Origin: CAMDPA01 sp965223035
GTDB lineage: Bacteria > Pseudomonadota > Alphaproteobacteria > Rhizobiales > Hyphomicrobiaceae
Length of the DNA stretch: 64,000 nt
NCBI GenBank assembly: GCA_965223035.1
Contig: OZ244980.1
Coordinates: 5,146,001 to 5,210,000 of the forward strand
Reading direction: 5' to 3'
A model generated the notes under the pieces. It saw nothing but the letters and a program-made list of their open reading frames with translations. It was not told the DNA's origin and did no database searches. Below, in pieces: positions 27,305 to 35,096 of this stretch. The translations under genes were made by a program, and so were the position numbers. Each line of letters begins with the position of its first letter. The stretch's first letter is position 1.

Positions 27305-27401
27305 CTGATCGACGATGCGAGCCGCCGCCGTGGGATGCAAAAAATTGGGCTGCAAAATATCATGGTTGCAAAGCCAGGGCGCCGGCCGGTACGCCATGGC
27401 G

Positions 27402-27512
27402 CGGTTCAGAGCTGGCCGGAACCATCTTGCTCCCCAGCCCGGCCACCGCCAATGGCGTGCTTGTCTGGTTTTGGGCGGGGAGCGGGCCTGCCAGACGATG
27501 CCGCCTTGGGCA
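27402..27512 (-). repeat. Family B element, copy 6 (reverse)
   Basis: It carries GCTGGCCGGAACCATC (complement of the GATGGTTCCAGC tail), GCTCCCCAGCCCGGCCA, CCAATGGCGTGCTTGTC and GGCGGGGAGCGGGCCTG, then the CCGCCTTGGGCA hairpin remnant. It abuts a family A copy. Confidence 0.65.
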
Positions 27513-27521
27513 AAAATGATC

Positions 27522-27580
27522 TAGATCATCGCGCCTTAAATCGGGATCGTTCCGATTCCGATTTAAGGCAGGTTGCTCTA
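27522..27580. repeat. Family A palindromic element, copy 5
   Basis: Left end TAGATCATCGCGCC, core arms GCCTTAAATCGG / CCGATTTAAGGC, right end AGGTTGCTCTA. It has one end of each type, in the order opposite to copies 1 and 2. Confidence 0.92.
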
Positions 27581-27655
27581 GCCGAGCCCGCCTAAGTGCT
27601 GCCAGGATGGGGTTCGGCGGGTGGGAATGTTCACGCTAATTGCGGAGAAAGCACA

Positions 27656-28069
27656 ATGTCAGCCGGTGTCACCTATCACAATCCGTCTGCCGCCCCGAAG
27701 CCGGGCATGTATTCGCACGTTGCCGTCGCAGCGCCAGGGCGCACCGCCTATATCGCCGGCCAGACCTCGGTCGGCATGGACGGCGAACCGCTCAGTGCCG
27801 GCGACATGGCCGGCCAAATCCCGGTCGTGTTCGACAACATTGGGCGGATTCTCAAGGACCTGGGCTGCGACTACGGCGATGTGCTGCAATACACCACCTA
27901 TCTGGTCGGCAGCGCGCAGCGTGAGGCTTGGCAGAAGGGCCGGGCCGAACTTTACCAGCGGATTTACCCGGACGGAAAGTTTCCGCCCAACACGCTGTTG
28001 ATCATCGAAGGCTTGGCCCGTCCGGAATTCGTTCTGGAAATCTCGGCCATCGTGCGCCTGCGCGATTGA
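27656..28069 (+). CDS. RidA-family (YjgF/YER057c/UK114) protein
   Basis: A 137-residue protein of the RidA family, whose typical member hydrolyses reactive enamine/imine intermediates from amino-acid metabolism. Family features are TAYIAGQTSVGMDG (about residues 29-42), a DVLQYTTYLVG segment and the C-terminal PPNTLLIIEGLARPEFVLEI (103-122), which contains the conserved arginine (R116 or near). GGAGAAAG precedes the ATG at 27656. It is a single gene in a gap rich in repeats. Confidence 0.9.
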   Translation: MSAGVTYHNPSAAPKPGMYSHVAVAAPGRTAYIAGQTSVGMDGEPLSAGDMAGQIPVVFDNIGRILKDLGCDYGDVLQYTTYLVGSAQREAWQKGRAELYQRIYPDGKFPPNTLLIIEGLARPEFVLEISAIVRLRD

Positions 28070-28268
28070 ATTGACCGCTTGCAAGGCGGGCCTGCTGCCC
28101 GGTGGCGCCGAGGCGGCAGCAAATCGGTTGCGCCATCGACATCAGCCGCTGAATGCGGTATCTGGTGCGCTTCAATCTTCCCGTTCGTGGGTGCAAGAGC
28201 CCGCCGGTCTTAACAGCGGCGGTGCGGGCTCCTCTGCTTCGATGCAACAAATGGTCGACGAGTTAACA

Positions 28269-28982
28269 ATGAACATCATCGAAACCATCGAAAAGGAACA
28301 GATGGCGGCGATCACCGCCAAGCGGGTGGTGCCGGACTTTGCGCCCGGCGATACCGTGCGGGTGATGGTCAAGGTCAGCGAGGAAGGCGACTCGGCCGCC
28401 AAAGGTCGCAGCAAGGGCGCCAAGCGCGATGATCGGCCATCGGTTCGGCTGCAAGCCTACGAGGGCGTGGTGATCGCCAGGGCCGGCAAAGGCCTGCATG
28501 AGAGCTTCACAGTCCGCAAGATCTCCTATGGCGAGGGGGTGGAGCGGGTGTTCCCGATCTTCTCACCGTTCATCGCCGACATTGAGGTGGTGCGGCGCGG
28601 CAGGGTGCGACGGGCCAAGCTCTATTATCTGCGCGGACTGCGTGGCAAGGCAGCGCGCATCAAGGAGCGCTCGGACGCACGCGCCAAGCGCTTGGCCGCA
28701 GCATTCAAGGCCTTCAAGCGGCCCAAGGGTCAGCCCGATGACCTCAAAGCAATCAACACCATCGGTGGGGACCTTGAAGCACAGCTCAAGAAGATCAATG
28801 TGTTACGCTATGATCAGATCGCCGCATTCTCGGACGAGGATCTGGCTAACCTCGACGAGGTGCTGAAGCTCGAAGGCCGAGCGGAGCGCGAAGACTGGGT
28901 CGGCCAAGCCCAACGCTTGATGGCCGAGGCCGCGGCCGCGGAAGTGCCGGCAGAGGACGAGGACACCAAAGCGGAGGAGTAG
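28269..28982 (+). CDS. rplS: Ribosomal protein L19 with long C-terminal extension
   Basis: Large-subunit ribosomal protein at the 30S/50S interface. The L19 core is clear: MNIIETIEKEQMAAI at the start, VRLQAYEGVVIARAGKGLHE (about 59-78), VERVFPIFSPFI and RRAKLYYLRGLRGKAARIKE (about 114-133). At 237 residues it is about twice the usual length. There is a basic insertion (about 38-57) and a tail whose section 155-220 (DLKAINTIGGDLEAQLKKIN...GRAEREDWVGQAQRLM) resembles the helix-hairpin-helix-like domain on alphaproteobacterial L21 and some NuoE proteins. An upstream in-frame ATG at 28242 is an alternative start. trmD, the usual neighbour, is absent. Confidence 0.92.
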   Translation: MNIIETIEKEQMAAITAKRVVPDFAPGDTVRVMVKVSEEGDSAAKGRSKGAKRDDRPSVRLQAYEGVVIARAGKGLHESFTVRKISYGEGVERVFPIFSPFIADIEVVRRGRVRRAKLYYLRGLRGKAARIKERSDARAKRLAAAFKAFKRPKGQPDDLKAINTIGGDLEAQLKKINVLRYDQIAAFSDEDLANLDEVLKLEGRAEREDWVGQAQRLMAEAAAAEVPAEDEDTKAEE

Positions 28983-29202
28983 GGGCGCCTCGATCGCCGG
29001 TCGCCAGGACCGCCGGTGTGCGGCGCAGATCGTGCGACGGCGCCTGCGCGCACTGACGCAGTGCCGCCGGCTTGATCGGGCAGCGCATTTGCAGGCTGAT
29101 TGGTAGTCCAGGGTGCAGCTGAGCGGATCGAGCAACCAGCGCGGAGGTACCGGGAGCAAGCACGGAGGTACCGGGAGAACGTCTCTCAATCACACGTCAG
29201 CG

Positions 29203-30033
29203 ATGTCAAACATTCAGATTTCACAAACGACGGCGCAACCGGGCGAGGGTCAGATCCGGCTACACGGGCCGGAGGCGTTCGAAGGCATGCGGCAGGCCGG
29301 CCGTCTGGCGGCAGAGGCGCTGGACATGCTGACACCGTGGGTTAAGCCGGGCGTGTCCACCGAGAAGCTCGATGCCCTCGCGTTGGAGTTCGCGCTCGAT
29401 CACAAGGCCATACCCGCACCGTTGCACTATCGCGGCTTTCCCAAATCAATCTGCACCTCGATCAACCATGTGGTGTGCCACGGCATTCCCGGCCCGAAAC
29501 CGCTGCGCGAAGGGGATATCCTGAACATCGATGTCACCTTGATCGTGAATGGCTGGCATGGCGACACCAGTCGCATGTACACGGTCGGTCAGGTGAACCG
29601 CCGGGCTGAGCGGCTGATCGAAGTCACCTACCAAGCGCTGGAGCGGGGTATCAGGGCGGTCGAGCCGGGACACACGACCGGGCATATCGGTGCTGCGATT
29701 CAGACCTATGCTGAGGCTGAGCGGTGCAGTGTGGTGCGCGATTTCTGTGGCCATGGTCTGGGCGAACGGTTCCACGATCGCCCCAACATTCTGCATTACG
29801 GCAAGGCCGGCACCGGACCGCAGCTGCGGCCTGGCATGCTGTTTACCATCGAGCCGATGATCAACCTCGGCAAGCCAGCGGTGAAGCTGCTGAACGATGG
29901 CTGGACGGCGGTGACCCGTGACCGTGAATTGTCGGCACAATTTGAGCATACGGTTGGGGTTACCGAGGAGGGCTGCGAGATCTTCACCGTCTCGCCCGGC
30001 GGTCTCCACAAGCCGCCGTACGCGACCGGATAG
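29203..30033 (+). CDS. map: Methionine aminopeptidase, type I
   Basis: A 276-residue metalloprotease that removes the initiator methionine. The metal ligands are visible in order: ILNIDVTLIVNGWHGDTSRM (two aspartates), GHGLGERFHDRP (histidine), FTIEPMINLG (glutamate) and QFEHTVGVTE (glutamate). The frame is open upstream, but the ATG at 29203 gives the family length. radC follows after 2 bp, a pairing common in alphaproteobacteria. Confidence 0.96.
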   Translation: MSNIQISQTTAQPGEGQIRLHGPEAFEGMRQAGRLAAEALDMLTPWVKPGVSTEKLDALALEFALDHKAIPAPLHYRGFPKSICTSINHVVCHGIPGPKPLREGDILNIDVTLIVNGWHGDTSRMYTVGQVNRRAERLIEVTYQALERGIRAVEPGHTTGHIGAAIQTYAEAERCSVVRDFCGHGLGERFHDRPNILHYGKAGTGPQLRPGMLFTIEPMINLGKPAVKLLNDGWTAVTRDRELSAQFEHTVGVTEEGCEIFTVSPGGLHKPPYATG

Positions 30034-30035
30034 CG

Positions 30036-30884
30036 ATGGGGGTCGGCGTGTCTGAAGGCGGTCGTAGGGCTCCTCGCGGCACGCAGCCGAGATCGTCGCC
30101 ACCCAAACGTACGCGGGTTGCGCGAAGCCCAACACCGGACGCTGCAATCAAACGCGGACATCGACAGCTGAACGACCAGCGCGAACTGTTCAAGACGAAG
30201 GGTCGCAGCAAGCCGCTGACATCGGACGGGCATCGGGAACGCCTGCGGGCCCGTTTCATGAAGGGCGGCGAAGATGCGCTACCCGACTACGAGCTGCTGG
30301 AGCTGGTGCTTTTTCGCGCCCTGCAACGACGTGACACCAAGGCGCTGGCAAAGCAGTTGATCGCCAGGTTCGGGTCCTTTGCCGAAGTGATCAATGCCCC
30401 GGTCCATTTGATCAAGGAACAGCCAGGGGCGGGTCCCCGCGTCATCGAAGAGTTGCGCATCGTCCGCGCCGCGGCATTGCGTTTGATGCAAGGAACCGTC
30501 ATTCAAAGGCCGATCCTGGGATCGTGGAGCCAAGTGCTCGACTATTGTCATGCCGCCATGGCCTATGAGGCCCGCGAAGTGTTCCGGATCTTGTTCTTGG
30601 ACAAAAAGAACCAGCTGATTGCGGACGAAGTGCAAGGTCGAGGGACCGTGGATCATGCGCCGGTGTACGTACGGGAGGTGATGAAACGCGCGCTGGAACT
30701 GTCGGCATCCGCCATCATCCTCGTTCACAATCATCCCTCCGGCGATCCGACGCCCTCGCGTGCCGACATCGAAATGACGCGGCTGATCGTCGAGGCGGCG
30801 AAACCGCTCGGCATCGTGATTCACGATCACATCATTATCGGCCGCAAGGGCTACGCCAGCTTGAAGGCGATGCGGTTGGTGTAA
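30036..30884 (+). CDS. radC: RadC-family JAMM protein
   Basis: A 282-residue protein with an HhH-like N-terminal part (DALPDYELLELVLFRALQRR, about 88-107) and a C-terminal MPN/JAMM domain. The zinc motif is in ILVHNHPSGDPTPSRADIEM (about 228-247). RadC proteins were once linked to DNA repair, but the role is unsettled. The first 60 residues are basic and probably disordered. It starts two bases after map and is likely co-transcribed. Confidence 0.93.
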   Translation: MGVGVSEGGRRAPRGTQPRSSPPKRTRVARSPTPDAAIKRGHRQLNDQRELFKTKGRSKPLTSDGHRERLRARFMKGGEDALPDYELLELVLFRALQRRDTKALAKQLIARFGSFAEVINAPVHLIKEQPGAGPRVIEELRIVRAAALRLMQGTVIQRPILGSWSQVLDYCHAAMAYEAREVFRILFLDKKNQLIADEVQGRGTVDHAPVYVREVMKRALELSASAIILVHNHPSGDPTPSRADIEMTRLIVEAAKPLGIVIHDHIIIGRKGYASLKAMRLV

Positions 30885-30970
30885 CGGCCGGTCAGCGGTC
30901 GTGTCCCCGTTGGAATTGTACGCCGTCCGAGCAACCTCGGCGCAGCCGGACGCTGGGCGTGCTGATGGTT

Positions 30971-31187
30971 TAATTCATGTCCGCCTAAGGCGGATGGGAT
31001 GGGCCTTTCAGATGGGCAACCTAGATCATCGCTCTTAAAGTGTAGAGCAACTTTCTGCCTTTAATCGGGATCGTTCCGACTCCGATTAAAGGCAGGTTGC
31101 TCTAGCCCGACCACCCACACAAGCGGGCCAATAATTGCTGGGCGGGGAATGGGATGGTTCCAGCCGAGTCTGAAACGCTATAAAAGC
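30971..31187 (+). repeat. Family B element, copy 7, interrupted
   Basis: The left part (30971-31020: CATGTCCGCCTAAGGCGGAT) and the right part (31105-31187: GGGCGGGGAATGGGATGG, then TTCCAGCCGAGTCTGAAACG) are separated by a family A copy at 31022-31104. The right part ends just before the carboxylase gene, so it lies in that gene's leader. Confidence 0.7.
31022..31104. repeat. Family A composite element, copy 6
   Basis: TAGATCATCGC end, linker TCTTAAAGTG, then a unit with TAGAGCAACTTTCTG left end, core arms GCCTTTAATCGG / CCGATTAAAGGC and right end AGGTTGCTCTA. It has the same arrangement as copy 11. Confidence 0.93.
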
Positions 31188-31223
31188 AGCTTAGTCGTCA
31201 GGTTTACAGCGGTGCAGTGTGCA

Positions 31224-33263
31224 ATGTTCAAAAAGATTTTGATCGCCAATCGGGGGGAGATTGCCTGCCGGATCATCACCACCGTACGGCGCATGGGCAT
31301 TCAAGCCGTGGCGGTCTATTCCGATGCGGATCGAGACGCGCTGCACGTTGAGATGGCCGACGAGGCGGTGCCGATTGGCCCGGCAGCGGCTGCCCAGTCC
31401 TATCTGGTGATCGAACGGATCATCGAAGCCGCTCGCTCAACCGGGGCCGAGGCCGTGCATCCAGGCTACGGTTTCCTGTCCGAGCGGGAAGCATTTGTCG
31501 TAGCGCTGGAGCGCGCAGGCCTGACCTTCATCGGCCCGAATGCCGACGCCATTGCCGCCATGGGCGACAAGATCGAAAGCAAAAAGGCGGCGGCGCGCGC
31601 CCACGTTTCAACGGTGCCGGGCCACTTGGGCGTGATTGCCGACGCGCACCAAGCGGTCTCGATCGCCGGCGAAATCGGATATCCGGTGATGATCAAGGCG
31701 TCGGCCGGTGGCGGCGGCAAGGGCATGCGCATCGCCCATGACGATGCCGCGTGTGCCGAAGGCTTTGAGCTGGCGCGTTCCGAGGCCAAATCCAGCTTCG
31801 GCGATGATCGGGTGTTCATCGAGAAATACATCGTCGATCCCCGGCACATCGAGATCCAGGTGCTCGGTGACAAGCACGGCAACGTCATCTACCTGGGCGA
31901 GCGCGAGTGCTCGATCCAGCGGCGCAATCAGAAAGTCATCGAGGAGGCGCCGTCGCCGCTCATCGATGAGGAGACGCGGGCAGCGATGGGAAGGCAAGCG
32001 GTCGAGCTGGCCAAGGCGGTGCGGTACGATTCGGCCGGCACCGTTGAGTTCGTCGCCGGCCAGGATCGCTCGTTCTACTTTTTGGAGATGAACACCCGGC
32101 TCCAGGTCGAACATCCGGTGACGGAGCTTGTCACGGGCTTCGACCTCGTCGAAGAGATGATCCGGATCGCCGCCGGCGAAGCGTTGCGCCATAACCAATC
32201 CGACGTCCGCATCAATGGCTGGGCCGTGGAAAGCCGGATTTATGCGGAAGATCCGCTGCGCAATTTCTTGCCCTCAATCGGCCGCTTGGTGCGCTACCAG
32301 CCACCGCAAGAAGGGCTACGCGCCGGCGTGAGCGTGCGCAACGATACCGGTGTAACCGAGGGCACCGAGATCTCGATGTACTATGATCCGATGATCGCCA
32401 AATTGGTGACCCATGCGCCGACCCGGCTTGGTGCAATCGAAGCCCAGGCCGACGCCCTCGACGCCTTCGTGATCGACGGCATCGCGCACAATATCCGGTT
32501 CTTGTCGGCCATCATGCAGCACCCGCGCTGGCGCGCCGGCCAGCTGTCGACCGGGTTCATCGCCGAAGAGTTTCCCGATGGCTTTAAGATCCTCGAGCCC
32601 ACGGGCGACGCCCTCGATCTGCTGGCGGCGGTGGCCGCCTCGATCGATCACCTGTCAAATACGCGCCGGCGCGCCATATCGCAGCAGATGTCGGGCGACG
32701 TCGTACAATTTGCGCAGCGGCGCATCGTGCGGCTGGGCTCGGCCGAACGTCGTCTCGACATCGCGGGGGGTGATCTGCACCATTTCAACGTGACCTTCAT
32801 CGACGCTGGTGGTGCGCCCGAGCACAGCATGATCGTCGACTCGCAATGGTGGCCTGGAGACCTGGTCTGGCGCGGGCGGGTCGGACCCTGCGGCGCTAAC
32901 CAACAAGACTGCCAACTGGCGGTGCAGGTGCGACCGCTGCTGAACGGATGGGCGCTGGCTTGGCGCGAATATGCCGCACCCGCCTTCGTTTATACCGGCC
33001 GAGAGGCGGAACTGGCTGACCTGATGCCGGAGAAAACCGCGGCCGACACCTCAAAATATCTCCTGTGCCCGATGCCTGGACTGGTCAAGTCGGTGTACGT
33101 CGAGCCTGGCGCGGCGGTCAAAGCCGGCGACAAGTTGGCCGTCGTTGAGGCCATGAAGATGGAAAATGTCCTGCGTGCGGAACGAGACGGCGTAGTCAAA
33201 GCTGTGCGAGCGACGCCGGGCGACAGTTTGGCCGTCGACGCCATCATTTTGCAGTTCGAATGA
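31224..33263 (+). CDS. pccA: Biotin carboxylase/carrier subunit (propionyl-CoA carboxylase alpha type)
   Basis: A 679-residue biotin-dependent carboxylase subunit. The biotin carboxylase domain begins MFKKILIANRGEIACRI. Its ATP-grasp loop is KASAGGGGKGMRI (about 158-170), followed by LGERECSIQRRNQKVIEEAP and EMNTRLQVEHPVTE (about 288-301). The C-terminal carrier domain has the biotinyl lysine in VVEAMKMENVL (about 640-650). STGFIAEEFPDGF and the middle domain favour PccA over acetyl-CoA or methylcrotonyl-CoA carboxylase. The carboxyltransferase partner (pccB) is not in the window. A repeat element occupies the leader. Confidence 0.88.
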   Translation: MFKKILIANRGEIACRIITTVRRMGIQAVAVYSDADRDALHVEMADEAVPIGPAAAAQSYLVIERIIEAARSTGAEAVHPGYGFLSEREAFVVALERAGLTFIGPNADAIAAMGDKIESKKAAARAHVSTVPGHLGVIADAHQAVSIAGEIGYPVMIKASAGGGGKGMRIAHDDAACAEGFELARSEAKSSFGDDRVFIEKYIVDPRHIEIQVLGDKHGNVIYLGERECSIQRRNQKVIEEAPSPLIDEETRAAMGRQAVELAKAVRYDSAGTVEFVAGQDRSFYFLEMNTRLQVEHPVTELVTGFDLVEEMIRIAAGEALRHNQSDVRINGWAVESRIYAEDPLRNFLPSIGRLVRYQPPQEGLRAGVSVRNDTGVTEGTEISMYYDPMIAKLVTHAPTRLGAIEAQADALDAFVIDGIAHNIRFLSAIMQHPRWRAGQLSTGFIAEEFPDGFKILEPTGDALDLLAAVAASIDHLSNTRRRAISQQMSGDVVQFAQRRIVRLGSAERRLDIAGGDLHHFNVTFIDAGGAPEHSMIVDSQWWPGDLVWRGRVGPCGANQQDCQLAVQVRPLLNGWALAWREYAAPAFVYTGREAELADLMPEKTAADTSKYLLCPMPGLVKSVYVEPGAAVKAGDKLAVVEAMKMENVLRAERDGVVKAVRATPGDSLAVDAIILQFE

Positions 33264-33514
33264 CGCTTGCGGTGATGAGCGCCGCAGATGCTGATAGGCG
33301 CGGCCGCTGGGTTCGATCGCGTAATCGGTCATCGGCGGAGCCAACGGTCACTGAAACGCCGCAGGGCCTCGACGACGCGAAGCAGGAGCCGCAACACAGC
33401 GCCGGATCGTTGCCGGGGCCAGGCGAGCGGCGTCGACGGACCAGAGCCTCGCGGCGTTAGGCCAAAGCCCCTTGCCGGTCCCGCCGCCACCCGGTTGTCC
33501 ACAACATCGCAGCA

Positions 33515-33567
33515 TAGGATGGCCAGATGGGAAGCGGGACGGTTCTGCCCACACTGAAACGCTCTGG
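33515..33567 (+). repeat. Family B element, copy 8 (right part only)
   Basis: It contains GATGGCCAGATGGGAAGCGG, GACGGTTCTGCCC and ACACTGAAACGCTCT, equivalent to the right half of the family. The rest of the 33264-33779 gap shows no gene. Confidence 0.6.
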
Positions 33568-33779
33568 CCGCCGGGCGGCCCAAGGTTGCTGCTGATGGGA
33601 GCGAAGTGACGAACGTCTCCAATTGGGCGAATGATTTATTCGCGCGGGGACATTGCATCAGGGGGCCAGCTTGCCGATCACCGCACCGAAGCGCTGCAGC
33701 TGCCTGCGGTCAGCCTGCCAAGGCGCCAGCCACCTACCAACGCGACCAAGCCGACGCCGTCCCGCTCTTTCGCAGCGTC

Positions 33780-33931
33780 TAGGGCAACCTGCCTTTAATC
33801 GGAATCGGAACGATCCCGATCAAAGGCAGAAAGTTGCTCACCACTTTAAGAGCGATCATCTTTGCGCCTTAAATCGGAACCGGCGCAATTGGAATCGGCG
33901 TTGCGGTTCCGATTTAAGGCGCGATGATCTA
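33780..33931. repeat. Family A double element, copy 7
   Basis: Two complete units in tandem. The first has TAGGGCAACC and GTTGCTC ends with core GCCTTTAATCGG / CCGATCAAAGGC. The linker ACCACTTTAAGAGCGATCAT joins it to the second, with core GCCTTAAATCGG / CCGATTTAAGGC and right end GCGATGATCTA. It is the longest copy in the window and the best view of how the two end types relate. Confidence 0.95.
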
Positions 33932-34067
33932 GCCACCGCCACACGGGAGCGACACATGCCGAATTCCCCGGGGACATAGTATCGTCGAAAATGAGGCTTA
34001 CGCGCACGGATACGGTGTGACAGGCGAGGTAAAGCTAGCGGACGTCGCTGGCTGGGGAGACGACTCG

Positions 34068-34916
34068 ATGGACCTAGGACCGATTGCTAGCGTCGGCGTG
34101 TGGGCCGCGGTTGTTTACACGGTTGTTAACATGGCCTGGTGCGGGCCAAGCCAGGCCGGGGAACGCTGGGCTCCGCAAGTCAACGCCAACTACAAAATCA
34201 ACGTCGCCGGCATCGATTTAGGCTTTTTCAATTTTTTTTCGAAGATGGTTGAGGGCAACTATGCGCTCGATGGCCATGCCAAATTCAGCTTCGGTTTTGG
34301 CGCTTACAAGTGGAAGGGCTCGATCAATAGCCGCGGTGCGCTGCTGTTCGACCGGGCCGTGCCCGGATCCTACAAGTATAATTTCCGAACCAAGCGCAAA
34401 ACCGGCAGCGTCGACGTCCGCTTTCTGAAGGGTAATGTCAAGTCGGTCAAACTGGTGCCACCACGTGGCCCCTCGCCAAAAATTGTGCCGCTGAAGCCGG
34501 CCCACCTCAAAGGCGTGTTCGACCCGATGTCCGCGCTGATCGTTCTATCGCGCGTGCAATCGGGCAATCCGTGCCAGCGACGAATCGGAATATTCGACGG
34601 AAAACAACGGTTTGACTTGGAATTCAGCTATCGGCGTCGGGAACGCATCTCAGAAGCTAGGCCGAGCGGCCAACCCCGCTTCGCCTATGTTTGCCGCGTG
34701 CGGTACCGCCCGATTGCCGGATACAAGAACAACAGGACGACGCGGGAGATGGCTGGCAATTCCAATATGGAAGTGGCGATGCGGCCGATTCCCTCCGCCA
34801 AGCTGCTGCTGCCCTACCGGGTGACGATTCCCAGCAGGATCGGGCGAATTCAGATCTATGCGCGGCGCGTCACCATCGTGACTCCGGCCAATAGGCACAT
34901 CGCCTTGGTTCATTGA
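34068..34916 (+). CDS. DUF3108-domain exported protein
   Basis: A 282-residue protein with an N-terminal hydrophobic segment (residues about 5-24) ending near PSQAGE, a plausible signal peptide. The mature part is beta-rich (YKINVAGIDLGFFNFFSKM..., GHAKFSFGFGAYKWKGSINS) and matches DUF3108. The start at 34068 is chosen for GGGGAGA in front and for the signal-like N-terminus. In Hyphomicrobiales this gene regularly precedes the helicase that follows here. Function unknown; probably periplasmic or outer-membrane associated. Confidence 0.83.
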   Translation: MDLGPIASVGVWAAVVYTVVNMAWCGPSQAGERWAPQVNANYKINVAGIDLGFFNFFSKMVEGNYALDGHAKFSFGFGAYKWKGSINSRGALLFDRAVPGSYKYNFRTKRKTGSVDVRFLKGNVKSVKLVPPRGPSPKIVPLKPAHLKGVFDPMSALIVLSRVQSGNPCQRRIGIFDGKQRFDLEFSYRRRERISEARPSGQPRFAYVCRVRYRPIAGYKNNRTTREMAGNSNMEVAMRPIPSAKLLLPYRVTIPSRIGRIQIYARRVTIVTPANRHIALVH

Positions 34917-35096
34917 GCGTGAGCCCCTATCTCCAGCGCGGCGAGATGTTCACACGCATCGATGCTCGCGTATACCGCTGTCGCGTCGATCGGCTAAAAG
35001 CGTAGGATGGCGGGTATCGCGCAGGCGCGATAGGGCTTGAACTCATCGGCATGGTCTGCGAAGCCGAACCCCGGCAGACCTGGAGGACGAAGCTTT

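Noticed and set aside
33495..33503. DnaA-box-like TTGTCCACA as a sign of a replication origin
   Set aside because: It is a single box with no cluster, no AT-rich unwinding stretch and no origin-linked gene beside it.
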